Shown piece by piece: positions 8,643-17,909 of a stretch of 64,000 nt of DNA. The DNA is from Pseudomonas anatoliensis (GTDB lineage Bacteria > Pseudomonadota > Gammaproteobacteria > Pseudomonadales > Pseudomonadaceae). Under the pieces are notes generated by a model that searched no databases, had not been told where the DNA came from, and worked only from the letters and a program-made list of their open reading frames with translations. Within the stretch, counting starts at the first letter, position 1; each line of letters opens with the position of its first letter. The stretch lies in the NCBI RefSeq assembly GCF_017976235.1, contig NZ_JACVHC010000006.1, positions 310,001 to 374,000 on the forward strand. Direction: 5' to 3'. The position numbers and the translations under genes were made by a program.

Positions 8643-9611
8643 TCAGTTGGCGACTCGGGCTCCGGCGAGGCTGCCGCTGAGTTCGTAGGCGGCCAGTTCC
8701 GCCTGATGCGCTGCGAGAATTTCCGGCAGGGAGCCGCGCAGGTACTCGACCCAGGTCTTGATCTTCGCATCCAGGTATTGGCGCGACGGGTAGATCGCGT
8801 ACAGGTTCAGTTCCTGCGAGCGGTAGTTCGGCATGACCCGCACCAGCGTGCCGTTGCGCAAACCTTCGATGGCGGCGTACACGGGCAGGACGCCGACGCC
8901 CATGCCGCTGATGATTGCGGTTTTCATCGCGTCGGCAGAGTTCACCAGAAACGGTGAGCTATTGATGGTGACCATCTCCTGACCTTCCGGGCCGTCGAAT
9001 GCCCATTTCTCCAGCGGGATCACCGGGCTTACAAGGCGCAGACAGGCGTGGTTGAGCAGGTCGCTGGGCTTTTGTGCGCAGCCGTTGGCTTTCACGTAGG
9101 CCGGTGAGGCACAGACGATGCTGTAGGTGATGCCCAGGCGCTGCGAGACGAAGCCCGAGTCTGGCAGTTCGCGAGCCAGCACGATGGAGACGTCGTAGCC
9201 TTCATCGAGCAGGTCCGGCACGCGGTTGGCCATGGTCAGGTCGAAGGTCACGTCGGGGTGTGTCTTGCGATAGCGGGCGATGGCGTCGATGACGAAGTGC
9301 TGGCCGATGCCGGTCATGGTGTGCACTTTCAACTGTCCGGCCGGGCGGGCGTGGGCCTGGCTGGCTTCTGCCTCCGCTTCTTCGACGTAAGCGAGGATCT
9401 GTTCGCAACGCAGCAGATAACGCTTGCCGGCCTCGGTCAGGGCGATGCGCCGGGTTGTGCGGTTGAGCAGTCGGGTTTGCAGGTGGGCTTCCAGGTTGGA
9501 GACCGCGCGCGAAACGTTGGCGGTGGTGGTGTCGAGTTGCACGGCGGCGGCGGTGAAGCTGCCGGCTTCGGCCACGCAACTGAAGGCGCGCATGTTTTGC
9601 AAAGTGTCCAT
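8643..9611 (-). CDS. LysR-family transcriptional regulator
   Basis: A 322-residue LysR protein. Residues 1-60 hold the winged helix-turn-helix (FTAAAVQLDTTTANVSRAVSNLE, then LLNRTTRRIALTEAG). From about residue 90 a type-2 periplasmic-binding-like effector domain follows, with AIYPSRQYLDAKIKTWVEYL near the C-terminus as in AaeR/DsdC-type regulators. It is divergent from the four-gene efflux operon starting at 9892 and is its likely regulator, by analogy with AaeR and aaeXAB. The effector, perhaps an aromatic acid, is an inference. Confidence 0.93.
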   Translation of the reverse strand: MDTLQNMRAFSCVAEAGSFTAAAVQLDTTTANVSRAVSNLEAHLQTRLLNRTTRRIALTEAGKRYLLRCEQILAYVEEAEAEASQAHARPAGQLKVHTMTGIGQHFVIDAIARYRKTHPDVTFDLTMANRVPDLLDEGYDVSIVLARELPDSGFVSQRLGITYSIVCASPAYVKANGCAQKPSDLLNHACLRLVSPVIPLEKWAFDGPEGQEMVTINSSPFLVNSADAMKTAIISGMGVGVLPVYAAIEGLRNGTLVRVMPNYRSQELNLYAIYPSRQYLDAKIKTWVEYLRGSLPEILAAHQAELAAYELSGSLAGARVAN

Positions 9612-9760
9612 GGGGTGCTCTCAAGGCAGATGGCAAATTGTGACACGAAGTTTCGGGGTCGAAACCCCCGACCAAGGGATTATCTCGTTAACGGTAACAA
9701 AGATTCACAAGATTCCCAGCTTATCGCCGCTCAGGCCGCCCCCTAGAATTGCGCCGTTCC

Positions 9761-9847
9761 CTGTAGGAGCTGCCGAAGGCTGCGATCTTTTGATTTTGTT
9801 TTAAGGGATCAAGATCAAAAGATCGCAGCCTTCGGCAGCTCCTACAG
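9761..9847. repeat. REP palindrome pair (GTAGGAGC family)
   Basis: Two inverted REP units lie in the divergent LysR/efflux intergenic region, about 45 bp before the efflux operon start. This is an unusual place because it separates any shared operator from the first gene. Confidence 0.95.
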
Positions 9848-9891
9848 AGTGAGTAAGCCCCGCCATATCCCCTTCTCAGGAATTCGCAGCT

Positions 9892-11391
9892 GTGCCGCGT
9901 CGCATCAACAGAGCGCTTTTGCCGCTCAGTGTTCTGGCTTTCGCCCTAAGTCTCGGCGGCTGCATTTCAACCGAAGGTATTGCCCCGCAGGGCAAGGCAC
10001 TGCAAGCCAATGCACTGGCCACCGACGACGCCATCGCCCACGCCGCCCGTGACGCCAATTGGCCCACCGCACAATGGTGGCAAGCCTACGGCGACCCGCA
10101 ATTGAACCGCTGGATCGACCTCGCCGTACAAGGCAGCCCGAGCATGGCCATGGCCGCCGCGCGGGTGCGTCAGGCCAAGGCCATGGCCGGTGTCGCTGAA
10201 GCGGCCGAGTCGTTGCAGATCAATGCTGAGTCGACGCTCAAGCGCCACAACTGGCCGACCGATCAGTTCTACGGTCCGGGCGAGCTGGCCAACACCACCA
10301 CCTGGGACAACAACGCCGCGCTGGGTTTCAGTTACGCCCTCGACCTCTGGGGACGCGAAAGCAATGCCAGCGAACGCGCGGTGGATCTGGCGCACATGAG
10401 CGCTGCCGAGGCGCGATTGGCGCAGTTGGAGTTGCAGAACAACATCGTGCGCGCCTACATCGAACTGTCGCTGCACTACGCCCAGCGCGACATCGTCGCC
10501 GCGACACTAAAGCAGCAACAGCAGATTCTCGATCTGGCGCAAAAGCGTCTGGACGGCGGGATCGGCACGCACTTTGAAGTCAGCCAGGCGCAAACGCCGT
10601 TGCCGGAAACCCATCGGCAACTCGATGCGCTGGACGAAGAGATCGCCCTCAGCCGCAATCAACTCGCCGCACTGGCCGGCAAAGGGCCGGGGGCGGGCGC
10701 GCAGTTGCAGCGCCCGACGCTGGCCCTTGGTGCCGCACTGAAACTGCCGTCGGCACTGCCCGCCGAACTGCTCGGCCAGCGTCCGGATGTGGTCGCCAGT
10801 CGCTGGCAAGTGGCGGCGCAGGCGCGTGGCATTGATGTGGCGCACGCCGGTTTTTATCCCAACGTCGATCTGGTCGGCAGCCTCGGTTACATGGCCACCG
10901 GCGGTGGTGCGCTGGAGTTTTTGAGCGGCAAGAAACTCAATTACAACGTGGGCCCGGCCATCTCGTTGCCGATTTTCGATGGCGGGCGACTGCGTGCCGA
11001 ACTGGGCGAAGCGTCGGCCGGTTATGACATCGCCGTGGCGCATTACAACCAGACGCTGGTCAATGCGCTGAAGAATATTTCTGACCAATTGATCCGCCGT
11101 GAGTCGATGGACAAGCAGCAAGAGTTCGCCGCCGAATCGGTGGCCACCGCGCAGAAGACTTACGACATCGCGATGATCGCTTATCAGCGCGGCCTCACCG
11201 ATTACCTCAACGTGCTCAACGCGCAAACACTGCTGTTCAAACAGCAGCAAGTGCAACAGCAGGTGCAGGCGGCGCGGTTGAGTGCGCATGCGGAATTGGT
11301 GACGGCGCTGGGTGGTGGGCTGGGTGCGGGTAATGACGTGCCGAGTGACGAGAAAACCCAAGCCCCGAAAACTCCGATGCTCCTGCGTTGA
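9892..11391 (+). CDS. NodT-type outer-membrane efflux lipoprotein
   Basis: A 499-residue TolC-like channel. It has a lipoprotein signal peptide with lipobox LGGC at Cys24. Two outer-membrane-efflux repeats follow, each with the helical-hairpin pattern (WWQAYGDPQLNRWIDLAVQG; FSYALDLWGRESNASERAVD; AQKRLDGGIGTHFEVSQAQT; YQRGLTDYLNVLNAQ). The start is GTG, preceded at a 10-nt spacing by AGGA. It is the first gene of an operon with a FUSC pump, a DUF1656 protein and a HlyD-type adaptor, and it provides the outer-membrane exit of that machine. Confidence 0.93.
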   Translation: MPRRINRALLPLSVLAFALSLGGCISTEGIAPQGKALQANALATDDAIAHAARDANWPTAQWWQAYGDPQLNRWIDLAVQGSPSMAMAAARVRQAKAMAGVAEAAESLQINAESTLKRHNWPTDQFYGPGELANTTTWDNNAALGFSYALDLWGRESNASERAVDLAHMSAAEARLAQLELQNNIVRAYIELSLHYAQRDIVAATLKQQQQILDLAQKRLDGGIGTHFEVSQAQTPLPETHRQLDALDEEIALSRNQLAALAGKGPGAGAQLQRPTLALGAALKLPSALPAELLGQRPDVVASRWQVAAQARGIDVAHAGFYPNVDLVGSLGYMATGGGALEFLSGKKLNYNVGPAISLPIFDGGRLRAELGEASAGYDIAVAHYNQTLVNALKNISDQLIRRESMDKQQEFAAESVATAQKTYDIAMIAYQRGLTDYLNVLNAQTLLFKQQQVQQQVQAARLSAHAELVTALGGGLGAGNDVPSDEKTQAPKTPMLLR

Positions 11392-11416
11392 ACACCCAAC
11401 TTACTGCACACCAACC

Positions 11417-11570
11417 CTGTGGCGAGGGGATTTCTGTGGCGAGGGGATTTATCCCCGATGGGCTGCGCAGCGGCCCCCAAACACTGCAATCGAGTTTTCA
11501 CAGACACACCGCGCTCGCTGGTTTTGGGGCCGCTTCGCAGCCCATCGGGGATAAATCCCCTCGCCACAGG
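11417..11570. repeat. Inverted repeat of the GTGGCGAGGGGATTTATCCC family
   Basis: Long complementary arms (CTGTGGCGAGGGGATTTATC ... GATAAATCCCCTCGCCACAG) enclose a 70-nt centre. The left arm carries an extra partial copy (CTGTGGCGAGGGGATTT). It sits between the first and second genes of the efflux operon. Confidence 0.92.
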
Positions 11571-11623
11571 GTTTTCCATGTACCTAAGTAAAACTTCCTG
11601 CCGACAACCATGAGCAAGTTTAA

Positions 11624-13816
11624 ATGACTCCCTTGCCCGCCCCCCTGCGCTGGCTCTACTCCCTGGAATGGCGCCGGGGTTTTTTTGACTGGGCGCGCAG
11701 CGATGGCGTGACCTGGGTCTACATCTTCAAGGTGTTGCTCGCCGCGTTCCTCACCCTGTGGCTGGCCATGCGTCTGGAATTGCCGCAACCGCGCACGGCG
11801 ATGATCACCGTGTTCATCGTCATGCAGCCGCAAAGCGGGCAGGTGTTCGCCAAGAGTTTCTATCGCTTTCTGGGCACGCTGGCCGGCTCGGCGATGATGG
11901 TCACGCTGATCGCGTTGTTTGCGCAGAACACCGAGCTGTTCCTCGGCTCGCTGGTGATCTGGGTCGGCATCTGCTCGGCGGGTGCCGCGCGTTGCCGTAA
12001 CTTCCGCGCCTATGGATTCGTGCTGGCGGGTTACACCGCCGCAATGGTCGGGTTGCCGGCGCTGGCCCACCCGGACGGCGCGTTTATGGCGGCGGTTTGG
12101 CGGGTGCTGGAAATATCGCTGGGGATTCTCTGCGCCACCGTGATCAGCGCCGCGATCCTGCCGCAAACCGCCAGCGCGGCGATGCGCAACGCGCTGTATC
12201 AGCGTTTCGGCGTGTTCGCGCTGTTCGTTACCGATGGCTTGCGCGGGCGTAGCAAAACCGAATCCTTTGAGGCGACCAACGTACGCTTCATTGCCGAAGC
12301 GGTGGGTCTGGAAGGGCTGCGCAGCGTGACCGTGTTCGAAGACCCGCACATGCGCCGGCGCAATGGTCGCCTCAGCCGTTTGAACAGCGAGTTCATGGGC
12401 ATCACCACGCGCTTCAACGCCCTGCACCAGTTGCTTGAACGCCTGCGCGGCAATGGCGAGGAACACGTCGTGGCGGCAATCAGGCCGGGTCTGCAGGACC
12501 TCGCCGAAGTGCTCGACAGCTTCAGCGGTCGTGCCCTGACCAGTCCCGATGCCGCACGCCTGGCGACGGCGCTTGCGACCTATAAAGAAGGCCTGCCAGC
12601 GCGAGTGCGTAGCCTGCGCGCGACGTTTCAGGAGAGTGAGCCGAGCGACGCCGAGCAACTGGATTTCCACACCGCTTACGAGTTGCTCTATCGCTTCGTC
12701 GATGACCTGCACAGTTATGCACAGACCCACGCGTCCTTGGCCGATCACCGTCACGAACGCGAGCGTTGGGATGAGCCGTTCACCCCGCAAACCAACTGGT
12801 GGGCAGCGGCGGCGTCGGGGATTCGCGCCTCGTTCATCCTGATCGTGCTGGGCAGTTATTGGGTGGCCACCGCGTGGCCGAGCGGCGCGACCATGACCCT
12901 GATTGCCGCCGCCACGGTGGGCCTGTCTGCCGCCACGCCGAACCCGAAACGCATGGCGTTCCAGATGGCGTGCGGCACATTCCTCGGCGCGCTGATCGGC
13001 TTCTTCGAGATGTTTTTCATCTTCCCGTGGATCGATGGTTTTCCATTGCTGTGCGTGATGCTCGCGCCAGTGATCGTGCTCGGCTCGTTCCTTACATCGC
13101 GGCCGCAATACGCCGGTGTCGGTCTCGGGTTGCTGATCTTCTTCAGTACAGGTTCCGTGCCGGACAACCTGACGGTCTACAACCCGTACACCTTCATCAA
13201 TGACTACATCGCCATGGTCATCGGCATGCTGGTCTGCGCAGCTGCCGGGGCGATTATTCTGCCGCCGAACAGCCGCTGGTTGTGGCAACGGCTGGAGCAG
13301 GATCTGCGTGAGCAAGTGGTCTATGCGATCAGCGGCAAACTCAAAGGCCTGGCGTCGAGTTTCGAGAGCCGCACCCGCGACCTGCTGCATCAGGCCTACG
13401 GTCTGGCGGCCGGTGAGCCGAAGGTCCAGAAGAACTTGCTGCGCTGGATGTTCGTGGTGCTTGAAGTCGGCCACGCGATCATCGAGTTGCGCAAGGAGCA
13501 GGCGATTTTGCCGGTGCATCCGGCGTACGCCGAATCGCAGCCGTGGCGTCAGGCGATCCGGGTGATGGGGCGCTCGCTGGTGCGGCTGTTTCTGCACCCC
13601 AACGCCAGCAATCTGGAGCGCGCACTGGTCGCGGTCGATCATGCGATCAGTCGTGTTGCGGCCACCGATGAACCGTTCGCGCCGCACTTCGATACCTCGG
13701 CGTTGCGTCGGGTGAAGAGCTATCTGCACTTTATCCGCACGTCCTTGCTCGACCCGCAATCACCGCTTGCCGCGTTCGCGCCCGCCAAGCCCGAAGGACT
13801 TGCCCATGCCTCGTGA
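11624..13816 (+). CDS. FUSC-family (AaeB-like) efflux pump, inner membrane
   Basis: A 730-residue protein with two hydrophobic bundles, about residues 20-180 and 390-545, separated by a soluble helical domain. This is the duplicated architecture of FUSC/AaeB proteins. Motifs include VFIVMQPQSGQVFAKSFYRFLGTLAGS in the first half and the parallel CGTFLGALIGFFEMFF in the second. It probably exports aromatic carboxylates or other weak acids together with the HlyD-type adaptor. It overlaps the next gene by 11 bp, which indicates translational coupling. Confidence 0.92.
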   Translation: MTPLPAPLRWLYSLEWRRGFFDWARSDGVTWVYIFKVLLAAFLTLWLAMRLELPQPRTAMITVFIVMQPQSGQVFAKSFYRFLGTLAGSAMMVTLIALFAQNTELFLGSLVIWVGICSAGAARCRNFRAYGFVLAGYTAAMVGLPALAHPDGAFMAAVWRVLEISLGILCATVISAAILPQTASAAMRNALYQRFGVFALFVTDGLRGRSKTESFEATNVRFIAEAVGLEGLRSVTVFEDPHMRRRNGRLSRLNSEFMGITTRFNALHQLLERLRGNGEEHVVAAIRPGLQDLAEVLDSFSGRALTSPDAARLATALATYKEGLPARVRSLRATFQESEPSDAEQLDFHTAYELLYRFVDDLHSYAQTHASLADHRHERERWDEPFTPQTNWWAAAASGIRASFILIVLGSYWVATAWPSGATMTLIAAATVGLSAATPNPKRMAFQMACGTFLGALIGFFEMFFIFPWIDGFPLLCVMLAPVIVLGSFLTSRPQYAGVGLGLLIFFSTGSVPDNLTVYNPYTFINDYIAMVIGMLVCAAAGAIILPPNSRWLWQRLEQDLREQVVYAISGKLKGLASSFESRTRDLLHQAYGLAAGEPKVQKNLLRWMFVVLEVGHAIIELRKEQAILPVHPAYAESQPWRQAIRVMGRSLVRLFLHPNASNLERALVAVDHAISRVAATDEPFAPHFDTSALRRVKSYLHFIRTSLLDPQSPLAAFAPAKPEGLAHAS

Positions 13817-14006
13817 AATCGCCTTCCACGGCGTGTACATGCCGACCATGACTTTGATGTTTTTCATCGCTGCGGCGCTGGCCTGGGCGGTGGACCGGTT
13901 CTTGTCGGGGTTCGATCTGTACCGCTTTTTCTGGCACCCGGCGCTGCTGCGCCTGAGTCTGTTTACCTGTCTGTTCGGCGCGATGGCGCTGACTGTCTAC
14001 CGTTGA
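13806..14006 (+). CDS. DUF1656 small membrane protein (AaeX-like)
   Basis: A 66-residue protein with two membrane segments (MPTMTLMFFIAAALAWAV; LLRLSLFTCLFGAMALTVY). The N-terminal PREIAFHGVYMP is typical of DUF1656. The ATG at 13806 overlaps the end of the pump gene. Small proteins of this type accompany FUSC pumps, as AaeX accompanies AaeA and AaeB. Their exact role is unknown. Confidence 0.9.
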   Translation: MPREIAFHGVYMPTMTLMFFIAAALAWAVDRFLSGFDLYRFFWHPALLRLSLFTCLFGAMALTVYR

Positions 14007-14016
14007 GAACGATCTG

Positions 14017-14883
14017 ATGAAAAAGTTTTTCAGCCTGCTCGCGACCCTGCTGGTGCTGGCCCTTGCGCTGTGGATCGGCCGGACCTTGTGGGTGCATTAC
14101 ATGGACACGCCGTGGACCCGCGACGGCCGGGTGCGTGCGGACATCATCAACGTCGCCGCCGACGTCACCGGTGAAGTGGTCAACGTGCCGGTGCGCGACA
14201 ACCAACTGGTGAAGAAGGGCGATTTGCTCATGCAGATCGACCCTGAGCACTACCGCATCGCGGTGAAACAGGCGCAGTCGCTGGTCGCTTCACGCAAGTC
14301 GACGTGGGAGATGCGCAAGGTCAACGCCCATCGCCGCGCCGATATGGACGCGTTGGTGATCTCCAGGGAAAACCGCGACGACGCCAGCAACATCGCAGAC
14401 GCCGCACTGGCCGATTACCAACACGCGCAGGCGCAACTGGAAGCCGCCGAACTCAACCTCAAACGCACCGAAGTGCGCGCGGCGGTGGATGGCTACGTGA
14501 CCAACCTCAACGTGCATCGCGGCGACTACGCGCGCATCGGCGAGGCAAAAATGGCCGTGGTCGACATGAATTCGTTCTGGGTCTACGGCTTCTTCGAAGA
14601 AACCAAACTGCCGCACGTGCGCGTCGGTGATAAGGCCGACATGCAACTGATGAGCGGCGAAGTTTTGAAAGGCCATGTGGAAAGTATCTCCCGCGGCATC
14701 TACGACCGCGACAACCCTGAAAGCCGCGAGCTGATTGCCGACGTTAACCCGACGTTCAACTGGGTGCGCCTGGCGCAGCGGGTGCCGGTGCGCATTCACA
14801 TCGATGAAGTGCCAGAGGGTGTGCTGTTAGCGGCGGGGATTACTTGCACGGTCGTGGTGAAACAGGACGTTGTGGATAACTGA
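14017..14883 (+). CDS. HlyD-type membrane-fusion protein (AaeA/EmrA-like)
   Basis: A 288-residue periplasmic adaptor. It has an N-terminal membrane anchor (about 7-27), then TPWTRDGRVRADI, the hallmark of the AaeA/EmrA group, a biotinyl-lipoyl half (VPVRDNQLVKKGDLLMQIDP), a short helical hairpin (about 85-145), the second lipoyl half and a beta-barrel domain (GFFEETKLPHVRVGDKADMQLM). It links the FUSC pump to the NodT-type channel encoded upstream in the same operon. Confidence 0.94.
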   Translation: MKKFFSLLATLLVLALALWIGRTLWVHYMDTPWTRDGRVRADIINVAADVTGEVVNVPVRDNQLVKKGDLLMQIDPEHYRIAVKQAQSLVASRKSTWEMRKVNAHRRADMDALVISRENRDDASNIADAALADYQHAQAQLEAAELNLKRTEVRAAVDGYVTNLNVHRGDYARIGEAKMAVVDMNSFWVYGFFEETKLPHVRVGDKADMQLMSGEVLKGHVESISRGIYDRDNPESRELIADVNPTFNWVRLAQRVPVRIHIDEVPEGVLLAAGITCTVVVKQDVVDN

Positions 14884-14898
14884 CCGACCGCGTCGTTG

Positions 14899-14978
14899 CC
14901 ATCGCGAGCAGGCTCACTCCTACACTGGATCTGCGCTGCGCTAGAGATCTCCTGTAGGAGTGAGCCTGCTCGCGATGA
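14899..14978. repeat. REP palindrome pair (GTAGGAGTGAGCC family)
   Basis: Inverted units ATCGCGAGCAGGCTCACTCC and GTAGGAGTGAGCCTGCTCGC lie just after the efflux operon and before the convergent SnoaL-like gene. Confidence 0.95.
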
Positions 14979-15022
14979 GAGCGACTCGGTGTTTCAGACA
15001 GATTCAGACAGCGATCGAGCAT

Positions 15023-15421
15023 TCACTCACTGCAAAACGTCTCGTGCAAATGCAGCCAGACCACGCGCCCGGATTCGAGTTTTTCAAACACCACAGTCGA
15101 TTGGCGATCAGTGTGCAACCCACTCGCATCCGACTGCTGCTCTCGATAACTCAGCGTCGCGCCACGTTCATGCAACGCAATCCCGTGCAGTTGGCTGAGC
15201 TCAATCCTGAATCCGTTCTTCTTGCCTCCAGCCATTTGGAACAGCCCCCGCAAGGCTTCGAAATCAAGCACGCGACCCAGCGGCGAAATCATCGAAAACC
15301 GAGGTGAAAAGCGCGTCAGTAATCGCTCCAGAGCGGTCTCGTCCTCTGCCACGGCAAACCATCGCTCGATGGCCTCGTGCGCCTCGATCACTTCGGCAAA
15401 GTAGTCGGTGTAGTCAGTCAT
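15023..15421 (-). CDS. SnoaL/DUF4440-like protein
   Basis: A 132-residue cone-shaped alpha+beta-barrel (NTF2-like) protein, recognised from the layout EAIERWFAVAEDETALERLLTRFSPRFSMISPLGRVLDF and the closing strands TVVFEKLESGRVVWLHLHET. The ATG overlaps the stop of the upstream MFS gene (ATGA), so the two are translationally coupled. The function is unknown; partners of this kind may bind or modify the transported compound. Confidence 0.75.
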   Translation of the reverse strand: MTDYTDYFAEVIEAHEAIERWFAVAEDETALERLLTRFSPRFSMISPLGRVLDFEALRGLFQMAGGKKNGFRIELSQLHGIALHERGATLSYREQQSDASGLHTDRQSTVVFEKLESGRVVWLHLHETFCSE

Positions 15422-16788
15422 GTGGATTTTTCCTGAAGGGCAGGTGAGTTCAGCAGCGCGAGCACTTTGCTCGCATCGAAACGCAGCACGGCGGCCATCG
15501 GCAAGAGCGTGAGCAGCGCGGCGGCGAGAAAACAATATTTGAAACCGTTGGCGCCGAGTGCGCCCAGCAATGAACTGAGCAGCGCCGCGCCGAGGCAGAA
15601 ACCGAGCTGGCGATTGATGTTCCAGAGGGCGCTGGAGTGACCCATTTTTTCCGCGCTCATGCCGACAAACGCCAAGGTCTGCGCGGTGACGCTGCACAGG
15701 CTGCCGCCCAGGCCCATCAGCGCATAGGCGATTATCAGAGGGCCGGCTGCGGGTTGTTCGATCTGCATCAGCATGACAATGCCCAGGCTTTGCAAAAGCA
15801 TGCCCGCGATCAGCAACGGCTTGGGACCGACTCGGTTGAAACTGCGTTTGCCAAGCATGATCGCCAGTCCCGAAGCCGCCGCCCAGGACAGCATCAGTGC
15901 ACCGGTTTGCGCTGCGCCGAAACCGAGGTCGTGCAGGTACAACACGGCAAGCATGTTGGTACCGGTAAAGACGCCCGGCACAAACAGGTAGATCAGCATT
16001 GCCAGACGCAATGACGGGTTCTTGATCAGTTGCAGGTCAAGCACCGCACCAGGTTTGTGCCAGCCATCGCGCAAGTACACGCACAAGGTTAAGGCGCTGA
16101 GCAGCAGCACGGCGCCAGCCAGGTGGCGGGTTGCGGTTGCGCTTGCCAGGCTCACGGCAATCAACAACAGGCTCAGAGCCGACACGGCCAACAGCAGGCC
16201 GCGTGCGTCCAGTGTCGGTCGTACGCGGGTGGGTTGGTCGGGCTTCAACCAGAGCAGGCCGAGCCCGAAAGCCAACAGTGCCATCGGCATGTTCAGGTAG
16301 AAAATCCAGCGCCACGACAACGCCTGAACAATCAGTCCACCGGCCGCGGGCGACAGGGCCGGCACCATCAGCGCCACCAGCAGCACCACACCGGTGAAGT
16401 GCGCGCGCTGCGTCGCAGGAAACTCTCGGTAGGCCAGGGCCTGACCGACCGGCAGCAGTAACCCGCCACCCAGCCCTTGCAGCAATCGCCAGCCGATCAG
16501 GCTTTCAATCGACCCGGCCTGGGCCACCAGTCCGGACGCGATGGCGAACAACAGTAACGAGCCGAGAATCAGCCGGCGCTCGCCCACCCGTGCCGCCAGC
16601 CACACGCTCATCGGAATGATCAGCGTCAGCCCGAGCATGTAGGCGTTGGTGATCCACGCCAGTTGCGTCACCGAGGCGTGCAACTGCCGGGCGATGTCCG
16701 GGTAGGCAATGCTGGCGGCGAACATGTTGAGCAGGTCGAGGGCGAAACCCAGCAAATACACCAGCGCGACTTTTGAGCGATAGGCCAT
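15418..16788 (-). CDS. MFS multidrug/metabolite exporter (DHA2-like)
   Basis: A 456-residue major-facilitator protein with about 12-14 hydrophobic segments. It shows the DHA2-type motif LTQLAWITNAYMLGLTLIIP in the second segment region, the ARVGERR loop motif A and the motif C region ALSPAAGGLIVQALSWRWIFYLNMP. It is coupled by ATGA to the SnoaL-like gene and divergent from the LysR gene at 16892, its likely regulator. The exported compound is unknown. Confidence 0.92.
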   Translation of the reverse strand: MAYRSKVALVYLLGFALDLLNMFAASIAYPDIARQLHASVTQLAWITNAYMLGLTLIIPMSVWLAARVGERRLILGSLLLFAIASGLVAQAGSIESLIGWRLLQGLGGGLLLPVGQALAYREFPATQRAHFTGVVLLVALMVPALSPAAGGLIVQALSWRWIFYLNMPMALLAFGLGLLWLKPDQPTRVRPTLDARGLLLAVSALSLLLIAVSLASATATRHLAGAVLLLSALTLCVYLRDGWHKPGAVLDLQLIKNPSLRLAMLIYLFVPGVFTGTNMLAVLYLHDLGFGAAQTGALMLSWAAASGLAIMLGKRSFNRVGPKPLLIAGMLLQSLGIVMLMQIEQPAAGPLIIAYALMGLGGSLCSVTAQTLAFVGMSAEKMGHSSALWNINRQLGFCLGAALLSSLLGALGANGFKYCFLAAALLTLLPMAAVLRFDASKVLALLNSPALQEKST

Positions 16789-16891
16789 GGCAACTTCCCT
16801 GTGATGAGGCGTGCAGGGTAGGGTGCTTCTGACGATAGGAAAACGCTGGTTTGGCTGCTAGTTTGTCAAAATAATTTTGACAAGGAGCGCC

Positions 16892-17779
16892 GTGAACATG
16901 GTCAGCCTGGACCGTTTTGACACCTTTAAAGCCGTGGTCGAGGCCGGGTCGTTGACCGCAGCCGCCGATACGCTTGGGCAGACGCGAGCGGTGGTGAGCT
17001 TCAATCTCAAGCGGCTGGAAGAGGAGCTGGGCGTCACGTTGCTCACCCGTAATACGCGGCAATTGGCGCTGACCGATGCCGGCGAGCGCTTCTATCGGCG
17101 CTGTTTGCGCACGCTGGATGAAGCGCGACTGGCCATCGAGGAGGCTCGTTCCGAGCACTCACAGCTAAAGGGCACGTTGCGCATCACCACCACCGTGGAA
17201 TTTGCTCTGGCGCAGGTGGTGCCGGCGCTGGAAGTGTTTCGTCAGCAGCAGCCGCAACTGAATATTCACCTGTCCACTTCCTCGACCCACGCCGATCTGA
17301 TCTCTGAACGTTTTGATCTGGCGATTCGCCTCGGACGCATGCACGACTCCAATCTGCGCGCGGTGCAGTTGTCGACGTTCGAGGTGTTTGCAGTGGCGGC
17401 GCCGGAGTTGGTCGAACGTTTTGCACCCGTCAGCACCCTGGCGGTGCTGGAGTCGATGCCGACACTGGGGCATGGACGCGTACCGGAAATGACGGTCACC
17501 GACCCGGCCGGCAGCGAGCATTTCTATCAGCCAAAACCGGGGACGACCGCGATCGTCGCGGACAACTCGGCAACGCTGCGGGCATTTGCATTGACCGGGC
17601 AGGGCGTGGCCATTCTGCCGCAGTGGCTGATCCAGGAAGATCTCGACGCCGGACGGTTACAGCGCTTGTTGGCGGACTACTGTTTTGCCCAGCAAGGCGT
17701 GTACGCACTGTACCCGGACACCCGGCATTTGCCGCTGAAGGTGCGGGCGTTCATTGATTTCATGAAAGGCTGGGGCTGA
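16892..17779 (+). CDS. LysR-family transcriptional regulator
   Basis: A regulator of about 295 residues with an N-terminal helix-turn-helix (LTAAADTLGQTRAVVSFNLKRLE; LLTRNTRQLALTDAG) and a C-terminal ligand-binding domain (TLRITTTVEFALAQVVPALEVF; GQGVAILPQWL). Two starts are possible, GTG at 16892 and ATG at 16898, after AAGGAG at 16882-16887; the spacings are 4 and 10 nt. It is divergent from the MFS/SnoaL operon, with about 100 bp between, which suggests that it controls that operon. Confidence 0.92.
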   Translation: MNMVSLDRFDTFKAVVEAGSLTAAADTLGQTRAVVSFNLKRLEEELGVTLLTRNTRQLALTDAGERFYRRCLRTLDEARLAIEEARSEHSQLKGTLRITTTVEFALAQVVPALEVFRQQQPQLNIHLSTSSTHADLISERFDLAIRLGRMHDSNLRAVQLSTFEVFAVAAPELVERFAPVSTLAVLESMPTLGHGRVPEMTVTDPAGSEHFYQPKPGTTAIVADNSATLRAFALTGQGVAILPQWLIQEDLDAGRLQRLLADYCFAQQGVYALYPDTRHLPLKVRAFIDFMKGWG

Positions 17780-17804
17780 GATTTTGCGGTGATTGCTCCT
17801 GCCC

Positions 17805-17897
17805 AATCGCGAGCAAGCTCGCTCCCACAGGTTATGTAGCGTTTTGGGTTTTCGAGTACACCGAAAAACCTGTGGGAGCGGGCTTGCCCACGATGAG
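17805..17897. repeat. REP palindrome pair (GTGGGAGC family)
   Basis: Inverted units ATCGCGAGCAAGCTCGCTCC and GTGGGAGCGGGCTTGCCCAC lie between the convergent LysR and SDR genes, with a nested pair AGGTT...AACCT. Confidence 0.93.
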
Positions 17898-17909
17898 GTC
17901 AACCCGGTC

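Noticed and set aside
11498..13759. A 753-codon open frame antisense to the FUSC pump gene
   Set aside because: It is a shadow of high-GC coding sequence. It is rich in Arg, His and Gln, has no domain, and the opposite strand encodes a clear membrane protein.
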